From NCBI RefSeq assembly GCF_000472865.1, contig NZ_AXAP01000014.1, forward strand, positions 97 to 64,096: 64,000 nucleotides of DNA, read 5' to 3'. This DNA is from Bradyrhizobium elkanii WSM2783 (GTDB lineage: Bacteria > Pseudomonadota > Alphaproteobacteria > Rhizobiales > Xanthobacteraceae). Below are positions 17,869 to 27,713 of this stretch, in pieces. The position numbers were made by a program, and so were the translations under genes. The notes below the pieces were generated by a model. That model ran no database searches. It worked only from the letters and a program-made list of their open reading frames with translations, and was not told where the DNA came from. Each line of letters begins with the position of its first letter. Position 1 is the first letter of the stretch.

Positions 17869-19242
17869 CTATGCCGCCGCTGAGACGACCCTGTTCCGGC
17901 CATCGTGCTTGGCGCGGTAGAGCGCGTTGTCAGCGCGTTTGAGCACGTCGGAGACCGACTCGCCCTTGCGCTCCAGCGTGGTGAGACCGATCGAGATCGT
18001 GACCTCGATGCGGTTGGCGCCCTTGTTGATGGAGAAGGATTCACCGGCGATCGAGCGGCGCAGGCGTTCGGCGACCATGCTGGCGACGTGAAGGTCGGTT
18101 TCAGGCATCACGATCACGAATTCTTCGCCGCCATAGCGGCAGGCGAGATCAATGCCGCGGATCGATTTGCGGATCCGTGTCGCGAAGTCGCGCAGGACGT
18201 CGTCGCCGGCGTCATGACCATAGGTGTCGTTGATCGCCTTGAAGTAATCGATGTCGAGGATCATCAACGCCAACGGCTTGCCGCGGGCGGAGGCCTGTTC
18301 GGCGAGGGTCCCCAGATGGCTTTCCATGTAGCGGCGGTTATGCAGCCCGGTCAGCGCGTCCGTGATCGCCATCTCGATCGAGTTCTGCACATTGTCGCGC
18401 AGATGATCGGTATAGCGCCGGCGCCGGATTTGCGTGCGTGCCCGCGCCAACAGTTCGTTCTTGTCGATCGGGCGCAGCAGGTAATCGTTGACGCCGATCT
18501 CGAGCCCACGCAGCAGCCGCGCATTGTTGTCCGCATCCGAGATGGCGAGGATCGGCAATTGGCGGGTCCGCTCCAGCGAGCGCGCCTGGCTGCAAAGCCG
18601 CAGGCCGTCGTAATTGTCGAGGCTGAGCGAGACAATCAGCAGGTCGTAATTGCCCTCGGCGGCATTGAACAGCGCTTCCGCCGGGTTGGTCTCGACATCG
18701 ACCGTATGCTCGGCCGACAGCATCGGTGCGAGCCGTTCGTAGGACGACGGCCGGTCGTCGACCAGAAGGATGCGGCCGCCAAGCCCCTTGTCGGCAATCG
18801 CGCTGCGTTCGGGCGCCTGCATGCCGATCTCGAGCGAGGTGATCGCGCGCATGCGCAATTCATCGGTCATCATCTTCAGTCGCGTCAGCGAGCGCACGCG
18901 TGCGATCAGCACGACGTCGGACACCGGTTTGGTCAGGAAGTCGTCGGCGCCCGCTTCCAGCCCGCGCACGCGATCGGCCGGGCTGTCGAGAGCGGTGACG
19001 ATGACGACCGGAATGAAGTGCGTGGCCGGGTTGGACTTGAGGCGGCGGCACACCTCGAAGCCATCCATGTCAGGCATCATGACGTCGAGCAGGATGATAT
19101 CGCACTCGGCACGAGCGCAGATCTGCAGGGCCTCGGCGCCGTTGGAAGCGGTCAGCACGTCGAAATATTCGGCCGACAGTCGTGCTTCCAACAACTTGAC
19201 GTTCGCGGGAACGTCATCGACCACGAGGATACGCGCAGACAT
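17869..19242 (-). CDS. pleD: PleD-type response regulator diguanylate cyclase
   Basis: 457 residues with REC-REC'-GGDEF architecture. The first receiver has acidic D9/D10 and the phospho-acceptor D53 in LLDVMMPDMDG, the same position as in Caulobacter PleD. The second receiver (about 153-270) lacks the acceptor (LLIVSLSLDNYDG) and acts as a dimerisation adaptor. The cyclase domain has GGEEF at 371-375 with an intact RxxD inhibitory site (RGID) five residues before it. It makes cyclic di-GMP from two GTP during polar development. It lies 15 bp behind divK in one operon. Confidence 0.97.
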   Translation of the reverse strand: MSARILVVDDVPANVKLLEARLSAEYFDVLTASNGAEALQICARAECDIILLDVMMPDMDGFEVCRRLKSNPATHFIPVVIVTALDSPADRVRGLEAGADDFLTKPVSDVVLIARVRSLTRLKMMTDELRMRAITSLEIGMQAPERSAIADKGLGGRILLVDDRPSSYERLAPMLSAEHTVDVETNPAEALFNAAEGNYDLLIVSLSLDNYDGLRLCSQARSLERTRQLPILAISDADNNARLLRGLEIGVNDYLLRPIDKNELLARARTQIRRRRYTDHLRDNVQNSIEMAITDALTGLHNRRYMESHLGTLAEQASARGKPLALMILDIDYFKAINDTYGHDAGDDVLRDFATRIRKSIRGIDLACRYGGEEFVIVMPETDLHVASMVAERLRRSIAGESFSINKGANRIEVTISIGLTTLERKGESVSDVLKRADNALYRAKHDGRNRVVSAAA

Positions 19243-19257
19243 CGAAACTCTACTCCC

Positions 19258-19623
19258 CTACCCGATAAAGCGTCGGACAGTCTCAATGAATTTGCCGACC
19301 GAAATTGGTTTGGACAAATAGGCCTCGCATCCGCCCTCGCGGATACGTTCCTCATCGCCCTTCATCGCGAACGCCGTGACCGCGACCACCGGGATCTTGC
19401 GCAGATCGGGATCGTCCTTGATCCAGCGCGTGACTTCGAGCCCGGAGACCTGCGGAAGCTGGATGTCCATCAGGATCAGGTCGGGATGCAGCTTGCGGAC
19501 CAGATCGAGCGCTTCGAAGCCATTGCTCGTGCCGGAGGTCTGATAACCGTGCGCCTCCAGCAGGTCGCGAAAGAGCTTCATATTGAGCTCGTTGTCCTCC
19601 ACGATCAGGACGGTCTTGGCCAT
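19258..19623 (-). CDS. divK: Cell-cycle response regulator DivK
   Basis: 121-residue single-domain receiver. Conserved residues are E9/D10, the phospho-acceptor D53 in [10 protein letters not shown]83-region [15 protein letters not shown], and K in YLSKPISV. In alphaproteobacteria DivK is phosphorylated by DivJ and dephosphorylated by PleC, and signals to the DivL-CckA-CtrA path. The divK-pleD order is the classical one. I looked for CtrA boxes upstream (19624-19848) and found none convincing. Confidence 0.97.
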   Translation of the reverse strand: MAKTVLIVEDNELNMKLFRDLLEAHGYQTSGTSNGFEALDLVRKLHPDLILMDIQLPQVSGLEVTRWIKDDPDLRKIPVVAVTAFAMKGDEERIREGGCEAYLSKPISVGKFIETVRRFIG

Positions 19624-19848
19624 CCCGTCCCTCCAAAGCCGTAAGAAACAGTCCCTGATACGGTACGTTCGATACCGCGCTCGGGCGCGTCGAAATGTAA
19701 AATCAAACTAGCGCCAGATTCGCTCAAACCCGTTAAGCCCGACGCTATCTTGTGTGGCGTGGTTTCCACTTGCTTGAACAGGTCCGAAAGACTCGGGCAT
19801 GATGCGTCTCATTAGAGAACATAAGTTAACGGAAAGGCAAACCGGCCG

Positions 19849-20148
19849 TTGAAAAAGCCTGTTCAAAATCCCCGCGAAGTAGCTGAAATCGTTGCGGTTC
19901 AGGCGCTGGGTTTCATTGCCGGCGACCCCGAAAGGCTGGGCCTGTTCCTCGCCGAGACGGGAATCGGCCCGGAGACGCTCCGCTCGGCCGCCTCCGATCC
20001 AAAGTTCCTTAGCTCGGTGCTCGATTTCGTGATGCGGGATGATGCGACCGTGCAGGCGTTTGCGAAGGCTTCCGAGCTGCACCCGACCAACATCGCCGCG
20101 GCCCACCAGGTCTTGAACGATCCCAAATGGGAACGCGACGTGCCGTGA
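19849..20148 (+). CDS. DUF3572 family protein
   Basis: 99 residues, opening MKKPVQNPREVAEIVAVQAL and containing FIAGDPERLGLFLAETGIGP, a pattern I recognise as DUF3572, a small alphaproteobacterial family without assigned function. The start is TTG at 19849, with GGAAAGG about 11 nt upstream. The 3' end overlaps dinB, so the two are translationally coupled. Confidence 0.88.
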   Translation: MKKPVQNPREVAEIVAVQALGFIAGDPERLGLFLAETGIGPETLRSAASDPKFLSSVLDFVMRDDATVQAFAKASELHPTNIAAAHQVLNDPKWERDVP

Positions 20149-21434
20149 GCGCTCCGCTCACGAGCAACGGCCCCCGCTGCTTCTGCCGGGATTGTCTCGG
20201 CGATCTCGACTTCAAGGCAAGGCGCTGCAGCCATTGCGGCTCGCCGCGCCTGGTTCGCCATGACGCCCTGCCCCGGCTTGCGCTGGCGCATATCGATTGC
20301 GACGCCTTCTACGCCACGGTCGAAAAACGCGACAATCCTGATCTCGCCGACAAGCCTGTCATCATCGGCGGCGGCAAACGCGGCGTGGTCTCGGCCGCCT
20401 GCTACGTCGCGCGGACCTTTGGCGTGCGCTCGGCCATGCCGATGTTCAAAGCGCTTGAGCTTTGCCCGTCGGCAACCGTGATCCCGCCGGACATGGCGAA
20501 ATATGTTCGCGTCGGCCGCGAGGTGCGCCACGCGATGCAGGCGCTGACGCCCCTGGTCGAGCCGTTGTCGATCGACGAGGCCTTCCTCGATCTCTCCGGC
20601 ACCGAGCGCGTCCACGGCATGATCCCGGCGAAGGTGCTCGCGGGCTTTGCCCGCGACGTCGAGCGCAATATCGGCATCACCGTATCGGTCGGGCTGTCCT
20701 GCAACAAGTTCCTGGCCAAGATCGCGTCCGACCTCGACAAGCCGCGCGGCTTCGCCACGCTCGACCAGGACGAAGCGCGCGAGATGCTCGCGGACAAGCC
20801 GGTCGGATTCATTTTCGGCGTCGGCCCTGCGACCCAGGAAAGGCTGATCCAGCGCGGCTTTCGCACCATCGCCGACCTGCAGCGCGCGGACGAGAACGAG
20901 CTGATGAGGCAGTTCGCCAGCGAAGGCCGAAGGCTATGGCGGCTTGCGCGCGGCATCGACGACCGCCGCGTGGTAGCCGATCGCGGAGCCAAGACGATCT
21001 CGAGCGAGACCACGTTCGAGAACGACATCCGCGATTTCGTCACGCTGGAAAGGCTGCTGTGGAGATTGTCCGAGAAGGTCTCGGCGCGGCTGAAGAACAG
21101 CGAGCTTGCAGGCTCCACCATCACCTTGAAGCTGAAGACCGCCGATTTCCGACCGCGCACCCGCTCGCAATCGATCGCGGCGCCAACCCAGCTCGCCGGA
21201 AAGATCTTTGCGGTGTCGCGCGAGATGCTGGCGAAGGAGATCGACGGCACCGCCTTCCGCCTGATGGGCGTCGGCGTCAGCGCGCTGCGGCCGGGATCGG
21301 CGGCCGACGACACCGACATGCTCGACCGACGCTCCGCCCATGCCGAGCGCGCGATGGATGACCTGCGGAAGAAGTTCGGAAATGCGGCGGTGATTAGGGG
21401 GATTTCTTACAAGGGGCCGGCGAAGGCGGAGTGA
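20127..21434 (+). CDS. dinB: DNA polymerase IV with N-terminal zinc ribbon
   Basis: Y-family translesion polymerase of 435 residues from ATG 20127; a GTG at 20145 that overlaps the upstream stop (GTGA) is an equally good start and would give 429. Before the polymerase core there is a CxxC ... CxxC zinc ribbon (CFCRDC and CSHCGS). The palm has HIDCDAFYATVE and LSIDEAFLDLSG with the metal-binding acidic residues; the little finger and DTDMLDRR linker follow. There is no beta-clamp motif I can place with certainty. The zinc ribbon is seen in rhizobial DinB proteins but not in E. coli Pol IV. Confidence 0.95.
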   Translation: MGTRRAVSAPLTSNGPRCFCRDCLGDLDFKARRCSHCGSPRLVRHDALPRLALAHIDCDAFYATVEKRDNPDLADKPVIIGGGKRGVVSAACYVARTFGVRSAMPMFKALELCPSATVIPPDMAKYVRVGREVRHAMQALTPLVEPLSIDEAFLDLSGTERVHGMIPAKVLAGFARDVERNIGITVSVGLSCNKFLAKIASDLDKPRGFATLDQDEAREMLADKPVGFIFGVGPATQERLIQRGFRTIADLQRADENELMRQFASEGRRLWRLARGIDDRRVVADRGAKTISSETTFENDIRDFVTLERLLWRLSEKVSARLKNSELAGSTITLKLKTADFRPRTRSQSIAAPTQLAGKIFAVSREMLAKEIDGTAFRLMGVGVSALRPGSAADDTDMLDRRSAHAERAMDDLRKKFGNAAVIRGISYKGPAKAE

Positions 21435-21453
21435 CGCCGACCGTCTTTCCGCT

Positions 21454-21542
21454 GTCATTGCCGGGCTTGACCCGGCAATCCATCCACTCCGAAAGAAATC
21501 TTTTGAAGGGCGATGGATGCGCGGGTCAAGCCCGCGCATGAC
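21454..21542. repeat. Palindromic repeat (TCATTGCCGGGCTTGACCCGG family)
   Basis: The left arm 21454-21484 contains CCGGGCTTGACCCGG, itself a short hairpin; the right arm 21512-21542 contains GCGGGTCAAGCCCGC. The outer ends GTCAT and ATGAC also pair, as do ATCCATC and GATGGAT. It is a common intergenic element of this genus and lies between the convergent dinB and eipB genes, where it could also act as a bidirectional transcription stop. Confidence 0.82.
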
Positions 21543-21567
21543 GAGCAGAGCGCAATCGCCCTCCTGG

Positions 21568-22431
21568 TCACTTACAGGGCTTCGAGTCCTTGACGTCGAA
21601 CTTGCCCATCGCGCCTGATATCACGAAGTCATTGTAATCCAGCACCAGCGCACGGGAGACGCCGTTCTCATAGAGCTCGAACGACATCGCGTAGACCGGC
21701 GTCTGCTCGCCATCAACGGCCTTGGCGTCCCGGTCATAGTAGCTCACCGTCACCGGCCAGCGGGTCATCGCTTTCATCGCATCGTTCGTGCTCGAAGCAT
21801 CGGGCGACGCCGGCGCGCGCTCGCCGGGGATCGGCTGTCCGATCACCGAAAGCGTGTTGTAGACCTTTTCGCCATTGTCGGAGCCGTCATAGACCGTGAG
21901 TTCGAGCACGCTCTTGCCCTCGCGCGCAGCAGTGATGATGTGCTGGATCTGCTCGGTCGGAAATACGACTTTGCCGTCGAGCTGAAAGGTCTTCGCCACC
22001 GGCTGCTTCAGCTTGACCGTGATGTGGTCGCCCACCCGCTCCGCCACGCCATCCACCGGCGCGGAATCGCCGTCGTTCATCCGCGTATCGATCTTGAACC
22101 GGTAGCTCTTGCCGGCGGCATCCTCCCAGGACGAAGAGCGCAGGTCGGAGAGCGTAACCTTGCCCTCGCCGCTGTCGAGCTCCGATACCTGGCGGAATTC
22201 GGATGTGTAGCCCTCGCAGGTGCTGCCGGAGAAATTGTAGAGGATGCGCCCGCGCACGCCGCTGATCGCGTTGGAACCACGCGACTTCACGAGATTGAGC
22301 TCGTAGAGCGCCTGATGCGACAGAAACGGCACCGTTCCGGCCGTCGCCGCTCCGTTGGTGAATCCCGATCCTGCGGCTACGGCAATAGTCATCGCCAAAA
22401 CGCGAGGCGGAATCCGGAACAGGCGGGCCAT
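21568..22431 (-). CDS. eipB: EipB-like periplasmic envelope protein (DUF1849)
   Basis: 287 residues from ATG 22431, with AAGGGA upstream. A signal peptide ends near residue 32 (AATAGTVPF). The mature part matches DUF1849: HQALYELNLVKSRGSNAISG, then a beta-rich body with SSWEDAAGKSYRFK. There are only two cysteines, C72 and C286, the pair that forms a conserved disulfide in Brucella EipB. EipB is a beta-spiral protein needed for envelope integrity. The gene symbol rests on family resemblance. The open frame continues upstream of the ATG through antisense sequence, but that extension is not coding. Confidence 0.88.
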   Translation of the reverse strand: MARLFRIPPRVLAMTIAVAAGSGFTNGAATAGTVPFLSHQALYELNLVKSRGSNAISGVRGRILYNFSGSTCEGYTSEFRQVSELDSGEGKVTLSDLRSSSWEDAAGKSYRFKIDTRMNDGDSAPVDGVAERVGDHITVKLKQPVAKTFQLDGKVVFPTEQIQHIITAAREGKSVLELTVYDGSDNGEKVYNTLSVIGQPIPGERAPASPDASSTNDAMKAMTRWPVTVSYYDRDAKAVDGEQTPVYAMSFELYENGVSRALVLDYNDFVISGAMGKFDVKDSKPCK

Positions 22432-22668
22432 GTATATCCCTTTAGGAAACGGGCGATTCGTCACAATAGTGACGGCTCTATTGCGCCGCAACTGGGGCAG
22501 TTTCACAAAAAGGTAACGCCGAGGACGCGAGTGATGCGTTTTTCGGCATATTTCACCGGGGCTTACGCAGAAAGCGCCGTCCTTGACCGATCCGCGGCCG
22601 ACTTGAAAGCGGCGGCGCGATGCGCGAAACAGTGCGCCCTGATTGTCACTGAACCGGGGACGGAAAAC

Positions 22669-23136
22669 ATGGCAGGTACGGTCGAACAGAAACTGGCGGC
22701 ACAGGGCATTACCCTGCCCGAGCCCGCTGCTCCCGTGGCGAACTATGTCGGCTTCGTCCGGACCGGCAACCTGCTGTTCGTCTCCGGCCAGCTTTGCTTC
22801 GATGGCCAGGGCAAGCTGATCGCCAAGGGCAAGCTGGGCGCCGGCGTCACCCTCGAGCAGGGGCAGGCCGCCGCCCGCGGCTGCGCGATCAACCTGTTTG
22901 CGCAGATCAAGGCCGCGCTCGGCGACCTCGACAAGGTCGCGCGCGTGGTGCGGCTCGGCGGTTTCATCAATTCGACACCCGACTTCCCGGACGCACCGAA
23001 GGTGCTGAACGGCGCCTCGGACCTGATGGTGGCCGCCTTCGGCGACAAGGGCCGGCACGCCCGCACCACCGTCGGCGTCGCTTCGCTGCCGGCGGACGCC
23101 GCCGTGGAAGTCGAGGGATTGTTCGAGGTCATCTGA
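22669..23136 (+). CDS. RidA/YjgF family protein
   Basis: 155 residues from ATG 22669, with GGGGACGGA upstream. Family features are GNLLFVSGQLCFDGQGKL, GCAINLFAQIKAALGDLDKV and VRLGGFINSTPDFPDAPKV. It lacks the C-terminal Arg-x-x-Pro-Gly-Glu signature of the archetypal RidA deaminase at its usual place, and is the longer about 155-residue subgroup. RidA proteins hydrolyse reactive imines/enamines; the activity of this subgroup is less certain. The next gene starts 3 bp after its stop. Confidence 0.88.
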   Translation: MAGTVEQKLAAQGITLPEPAAPVANYVGFVRTGNLLFVSGQLCFDGQGKLIAKGKLGAGVTLEQGQAAARGCAINLFAQIKAALGDLDKVARVVRLGGFINSTPDFPDAPKVLNGASDLMVAAFGDKGRHARTTVGVASLPADAAVEVEGLFEVI

Positions 23137-23139
23137 GCG

Positions 23140-23892
23140 ATGCGGGCCCCCGACTGGCTGACGGCGCGGCCGGTCGCCCATCGCGGCCTGCATGATGCCG
23201 CGCGCGGCATCATCGAGAACATGCCGGCGGCGGCAGAGGCGGCCATCGCGGGCAATTTCACCATCGAGTGCGATATCCAGCTTACCGCCGACGGCGAGGC
23301 CATGGTGCATCACGACGATGCGCTTGGCCGGCTCACCGACGGCGCGGGCCTCCTGCTCACCAAGACGGCGGCCGAACTGAAGACCGTCAGGTTCAAGGAC
23401 ACCGCGGAGCGCATGATGTCGCTCGGCGACCTCTGCGCGCTGGTTGCCGGCCGCGTGCCGATCCTGGTCGAGGTGAAGAGCCATTTCGACGGCGACCGCA
23501 AATTGGTGAAGCGGATGGCCGAGGTGCTGAGCAGCTATGCCGGCCCCGTGGTCGGCATGTCCTTTGATCCGGACCAGGTGCTGGCGCTGCGCGAGATCAT
23601 GCCAAGACTGCACCGTGGCATCACCGCCCAGCGCGATTATGACGACGGGTATTGGGCCAAGCTCACGCCGGCACAGCGCGACAGCATGCTCTACCTGCGC
23701 CACGGCTTTCGCACCGAGCCGCATTTCATCGCCTTTTGGGTCGACCAGTTGCCGGCGCCCGCTCCCTGGATCGCCCGAAACCTGTTCGGCTGCCCGCTTC
23801 TGGCCTGGACCGTGCGCACGGCGGAGCAGCGCGCGAAAGCGGCACGCTATGCCGACCAGATGATCTTCGAAGGTTTCATGCCGGGAACCTGA
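23140..23892 (+). CDS. Glycerophosphodiester phosphodiesterase family protein
   Basis: 250 residues without a signal peptide, so cytoplasmic. The catalytic His-Arg-Gly of the GDPD barrel is in PVAHRGLHD, the metal-binding ECDIQLTADGEAMVHHDD block follows, and the C-terminal strand reads LLAWTVRTAEQ. These enzymes cleave glycerophosphodiesters to an alcohol and glycerol-3-phosphate. It starts 3 bp behind the RidA-like gene, so they are in one operon, and the FemAB-like gene follows after about 107 bp. Confidence 0.93.
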   Translation: MRAPDWLTARPVAHRGLHDAARGIIENMPAAAEAAIAGNFTIECDIQLTADGEAMVHHDDALGRLTDGAGLLLTKTAAELKTVRFKDTAERMMSLGDLCALVAGRVPILVEVKSHFDGDRKLVKRMAEVLSSYAGPVVGMSFDPDQVLALREIMPRLHRGITAQRDYDDGYWAKLTPAQRDSMLYLRHGFRTEPHFIAFWVDQLPAPAPWIARNLFGCPLLAWTVRTAEQRAKAARYADQMIFEGFMPGT

Positions 23893-23998
23893 GATGTGGC
23901 TGGCGGCCTTGAAGTCGGCATTGCGATGCACGATCTTTGCAAGGCGCAGGTCACCATGGGCGATGGCCGCTCGCACAGGGGACCGGTTCAAATTCTCA

Positions 23999-25246
<1,248 letters not shown>

Positions 25247-25293
25247 GCTTTCTGCTAGGACCCGAGAACTTCAGACTGATGTGAGGAACCGCC

Positions 25294-25716
25294 ATGCCCG
25301 CCTATGACCCCCAAAATCCCTTCGCAAAGATCCTGCGCGGCGAATTCCCCTGCTACAAGGTCTACGAAAATGAGTACGTGCTGGCCTTCCTCGACATCAT
25401 GCCGCGCTCGACCGGCCATACGCTCGTAATCCCGAAGGCCCCTGCCCGCAACATCCTCGACATCTCGCCCGACGATTACGCCCATGTCGCGCGCGCCGCC
25501 CACAAGATCGCCGCAGCGGCGATGAAAGCCTTTCAGGCCGACGGCATCACCGTGCAGCAGTTCAACGAGCCAGCCGGCGGCCAGGTCGTCTTCCACCTCC
25601 ACATGCATGTGATGCCGCGCCAGGACGGCGTCGCGCTGTTGCCGCCTGCAAGCCGCAAGGAGGATGTGAAGGTGCTGGAGGACAATGCGACCAAGCTGAT
25701 CGCCGCGCTGGGGTAA
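25294..25716 (+). CDS. HIT-family nucleotide-binding protein
   Basis: 140 residues. The histidine triad is H101-L-H103-M-H105 in FHLHMHVMPR. The N-terminal part NPFAKILRGEFPCYKVYENE and GHTLVIPKAPARNILD match Hint-type hydrolases, which act on AMP-linked substrates such as adenosine phosphoramidates. It probably has its own ribosome site (GAGGAACC). Confidence 0.93.
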   Translation: MPAYDPQNPFAKILRGEFPCYKVYENEYVLAFLDIMPRSTGHTLVIPKAPARNILDISPDDYAHVARAAHKIAAAAMKAFQADGITVQQFNEPAGGQVVFHLHMHVMPRQDGVALLPPASRKEDVKVLEDNATKLIAALG

Positions 25717-25730
25717 CGGCTCTCTCCACT

Positions 25731-25836
25731 CGTCATTCCGGGATGCGCCGTCAGGCGCAGGCCCGGAATCCATTGGACCACATGCGCTGCGGCGAAATGG
25801 ATCCCGGGCTCGCGCTGCGCGCGCCCCGGAATGACG
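25731..25836. repeat. Palindromic repeat (CGTCATTCCGGG family)
   Basis: CGTCATTCCGGG at 25731 pairs with CCCCGGAATGACG ending at 25836, and inner segments GGAATCCATT and AATGGATCCCGGG also pair. It is a typical dispersed intergenic hairpin of this genus, located between the convergent HIT and trmO genes. Confidence 0.8.
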
Positions 25837-25851
25837 AGCGGGACGAGAAAA

Positions 25852-26343
25852 TCACTCCGTCTCGAAATCGCCGGGCTGTGACGGCGCGAGCGGGGTGAAT
25901 TCGCAGCGGTCGGGCTTGACGTCGAGCAGCGGCGTCTCGTCGAGACAGTCCAATCCGCGCACCAGGATGACGTTGCCCTCGACGCCGACTAGCTTCACGA
26001 TCGAGGTCGCGATCGGGTTCGGTCGCACCGGGGAGCGAAGCGAGAAGGCGCCGCGGGTCTTGCCGTTGCTCTTCGGGCTCTGCAGCACGAGGTCGCGGCG
26101 CGACTGGTGCAGCCAGTAGAGCACCTCGAGATTTTCGTAGAAATCGACGCCCTTGATGGCGGGCACCCAGGGCTCGAAAATCTCCAGACGACAGACGGGC
26201 CCGTCCTGGCGGCCTTGGCGCGGCGTCATCAGCCGCGAGGTCCAGGGCGTGCGGATGCGGCCGATGAAGATCAGGCCGGCGTCCTGCGCCGGCGGCATCT
26301 CGACGGCGACTTCGCCCGGGCGTACCTCACCTTCTCGAACCAT
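25852..26343 (-). CDS. trmO: tRNA (N6-threonylcarbamoyladenosine37-N6)-methyltransferase TrmO
   Basis: 163 residues of the TsaA/UPF0066 beta-barrel family. Conserved blocks are FIGRIRTPWTSRLMTPRQG, CRLEIFEPWVPAIKGVDFYE, LEVLYWLHQSRRDLVLQ, GAFSLRSPVRPNPIATSIVK and LDVKPD. E. coli TrmO methylates t6A37 of certain tRNAs using S-adenosylmethionine. The alphaproteobacterial protein is shorter than E. coli TrmO and lacks its C-terminal domain, so the same activity is inferred. Confidence 0.88.
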   Translation of the reverse strand: MVREGEVRPGEVAVEMPPAQDAGLIFIGRIRTPWTSRLMTPRQGRQDGPVCRLEIFEPWVPAIKGVDFYENLEVLYWLHQSRRDLVLQSPKSNGKTRGAFSLRSPVRPNPIATSIVKLVGVEGNVILVRGLDCLDETPLLDVKPDRCEFTPLAPSQPGDFETE

Positions 26344-26403
26344 GTCTCAATCCACGGATAGCTGCTTGCCGATCGACAGTAACGCATTGCGCGGCGGCTG
26401 CAA

Positions 26404-26748
26404 TCAGCCGAGCCACCATTGGCCGCCGACCAGGATCACTTCGCCGACGGCAACGCCTGCGAAGATCGACCTCCGCGACAGCATGAACGCGGCAAAGCCT
26501 GCGGCCACGGCGCCATAGCGCAACAGGGCCGGAACGCTTGCGAGCGCGCCGGGCGGCTGCACCACGATCTGCGCGATGACGCCGGCAAGAATTGCGGTCG
26601 CGACCGCCCTCACCCACACAAGAAGCTCCGAGCCCTCGTCGAGCCCGCCGCCGAACCACAGGCCCAGCATCCGCCAGATCTGGTTCGGGATCACGCCGGC
26701 CACGAACAAGACCACGAGCGCGTGCCAGTCGCCGATGAAGGTGCTCAT
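26404..26748 (-). CDS. azlD: AzlD-family membrane protein
   Basis: 114 residues from ATG 26748 with four hydrophobic helices and the AzlD pattern (LVVLFVAGVIPNQIWRMLG; ATAILAGVIAQIVVQPPGAL). It is the small partner of AzlC in branched-chain amino acid export. The start overlaps the azlC stop by 4 bp (ATGA). Confidence 0.88.
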   Translation of the reverse strand: MSTFIGDWHALVVLFVAGVIPNQIWRMLGLWFGGGLDEGSELLVWVRAVATAILAGVIAQIVVQPPGALASVPALLRYGAVAAGFAAFMLSRRSIFAGVAVGEVILVGGQWWLG

Positions 26749-27488
26749 GCGATCGCCTTTGCCCTTGCCCGGTGCACGCCATAGGCGATCGTGCCGGCGA
26801 CGACGCCACTGACCAGGATGTCGAGGCCGCTGTTGAGCAGCGTCGCCAATGGATACAGTGCCAGTCCGAGCGCGAGCGCGATGCCGTCGGCCAGCTCGCG
26901 GCAATTGCGCGCGGTCGAGAACAGGAACGTCAGGGGCGTCAGCATCAGGATCGCCGCGGCGAAAAGCTGCGAAAGATTGGCCGCCAGCAAATAGCCGATC
27001 GTGTTGGCCACCACTGAGAGAAAGACCAATCCGCAGCCGAGCCCATGAATGAAGGCGATGCGGCGCTCCCGCGGCACCTGTGGCAGAAAGCGATGGCATT
27101 CGACCCACAGCGTCACCGCGGTGAGATGCGCCGCCAGGATCAGGTGCCGCCGTTTTGTCTTTGGCGTCCGCATCATTGGCAAGACTGACACCACCATCGG
27201 AAACAGGCGGATGGCGCTGACGCTCACCGCAATCGCCGACTGCAGGATGGTCGCGCCGGAGCCCAGCGTCGACACCAGGATGATCTGCGCCGGTCCAGCC
27301 CAGACAAACACCGTGCTCGCGAGCGTCCAGGCCAGCGAGAAATGCGTGTCATGCGCCAGCGCCCCGATGCCGAGATAGGTCGCGAACAGCACCAGCGCCA
27401 GAATGGTCGAGCCGACCGACCGCACGCCCCAGAAGAAGGCGCGGAACGAGCTGTGCCATTGCGGGGAATCGAGCGGAGGAAGCGCCAC
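26745..27488 (-). CDS. azlC: AzlC-family branched-chain amino acid exporter subunit
   Basis: 247 residues with about seven hydrophobic helices. Characteristic parts are LGIGALAHDTHFSLAWTLAS, FVWAGPAQIILVSTLGSGA and PMVVSVLPMMRTPKTKR. With AzlD it forms an inner-membrane exporter; in Bacillus and other bacteria it exports branched-chain amino acids or analogues. The substrate here is inferred from the family only. Confidence 0.9.
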   Translation of the reverse strand: MALPPLDSPQWHSSFRAFFWGVRSVGSTILALVLFATYLGIGALAHDTHFSLAWTLASTVFVWAGPAQIILVSTLGSGATILQSAIAVSVSAIRLFPMVVSVLPMMRTPKTKRRHLILAAHLTAVTLWVECHRFLPQVPRERRIAFIHGLGCGLVFLSVVANTIGYLLAANLSQLFAAAILMLTPLTFLFSTARNCRELADGIALALGLALYPLATLLNSGLDILVSGVVAGTIAYGVHRARAKAIA

Positions 27489-27574
27489 GGAGAACCGGAG
27501 GAAGGTTTGAATTGAGCGGCATAGGGCAAATGAAGACGGGCCGCGTCAAGTCAGGGCTGGCATGCAGCAGCAGT

Positions 27575-27699
27575 TTGTCGTCCCGGCCTTGAGCCGGGAC
27601 CCATACCGCGGAATCTATCTGTGAGGCGATCTGGTCGACGCCCTTATCAAACGACTACGCCCTGTGGTTATGGGTCCCGACTCAAGGCCGGGACGACAA
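27575..27699. repeat. Palindromic repeat (TCGTCCCGGCCTTGAGCCGGGA family)
   Basis: The left arm 27575-27605 and right arm 27669-27699 are near-perfect inverted copies around a 63-bp spacer (TTGTCGTCCCGGCCTTGAG and its complement). It is a dispersed intergenic hairpin of this genus, located upstream of azlC and immediately after the lytic transglycosylase stop. Confidence 0.82.
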
Positions 27700-27713
27700 G
27701 TTTCGCTAGCCCC

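Noticed and set aside
19624..19848. CtrA-binding sites before divK
   Set aside because: Only isolated TTAA-type matches were seen; no TTAA-N7-TTAA pair.
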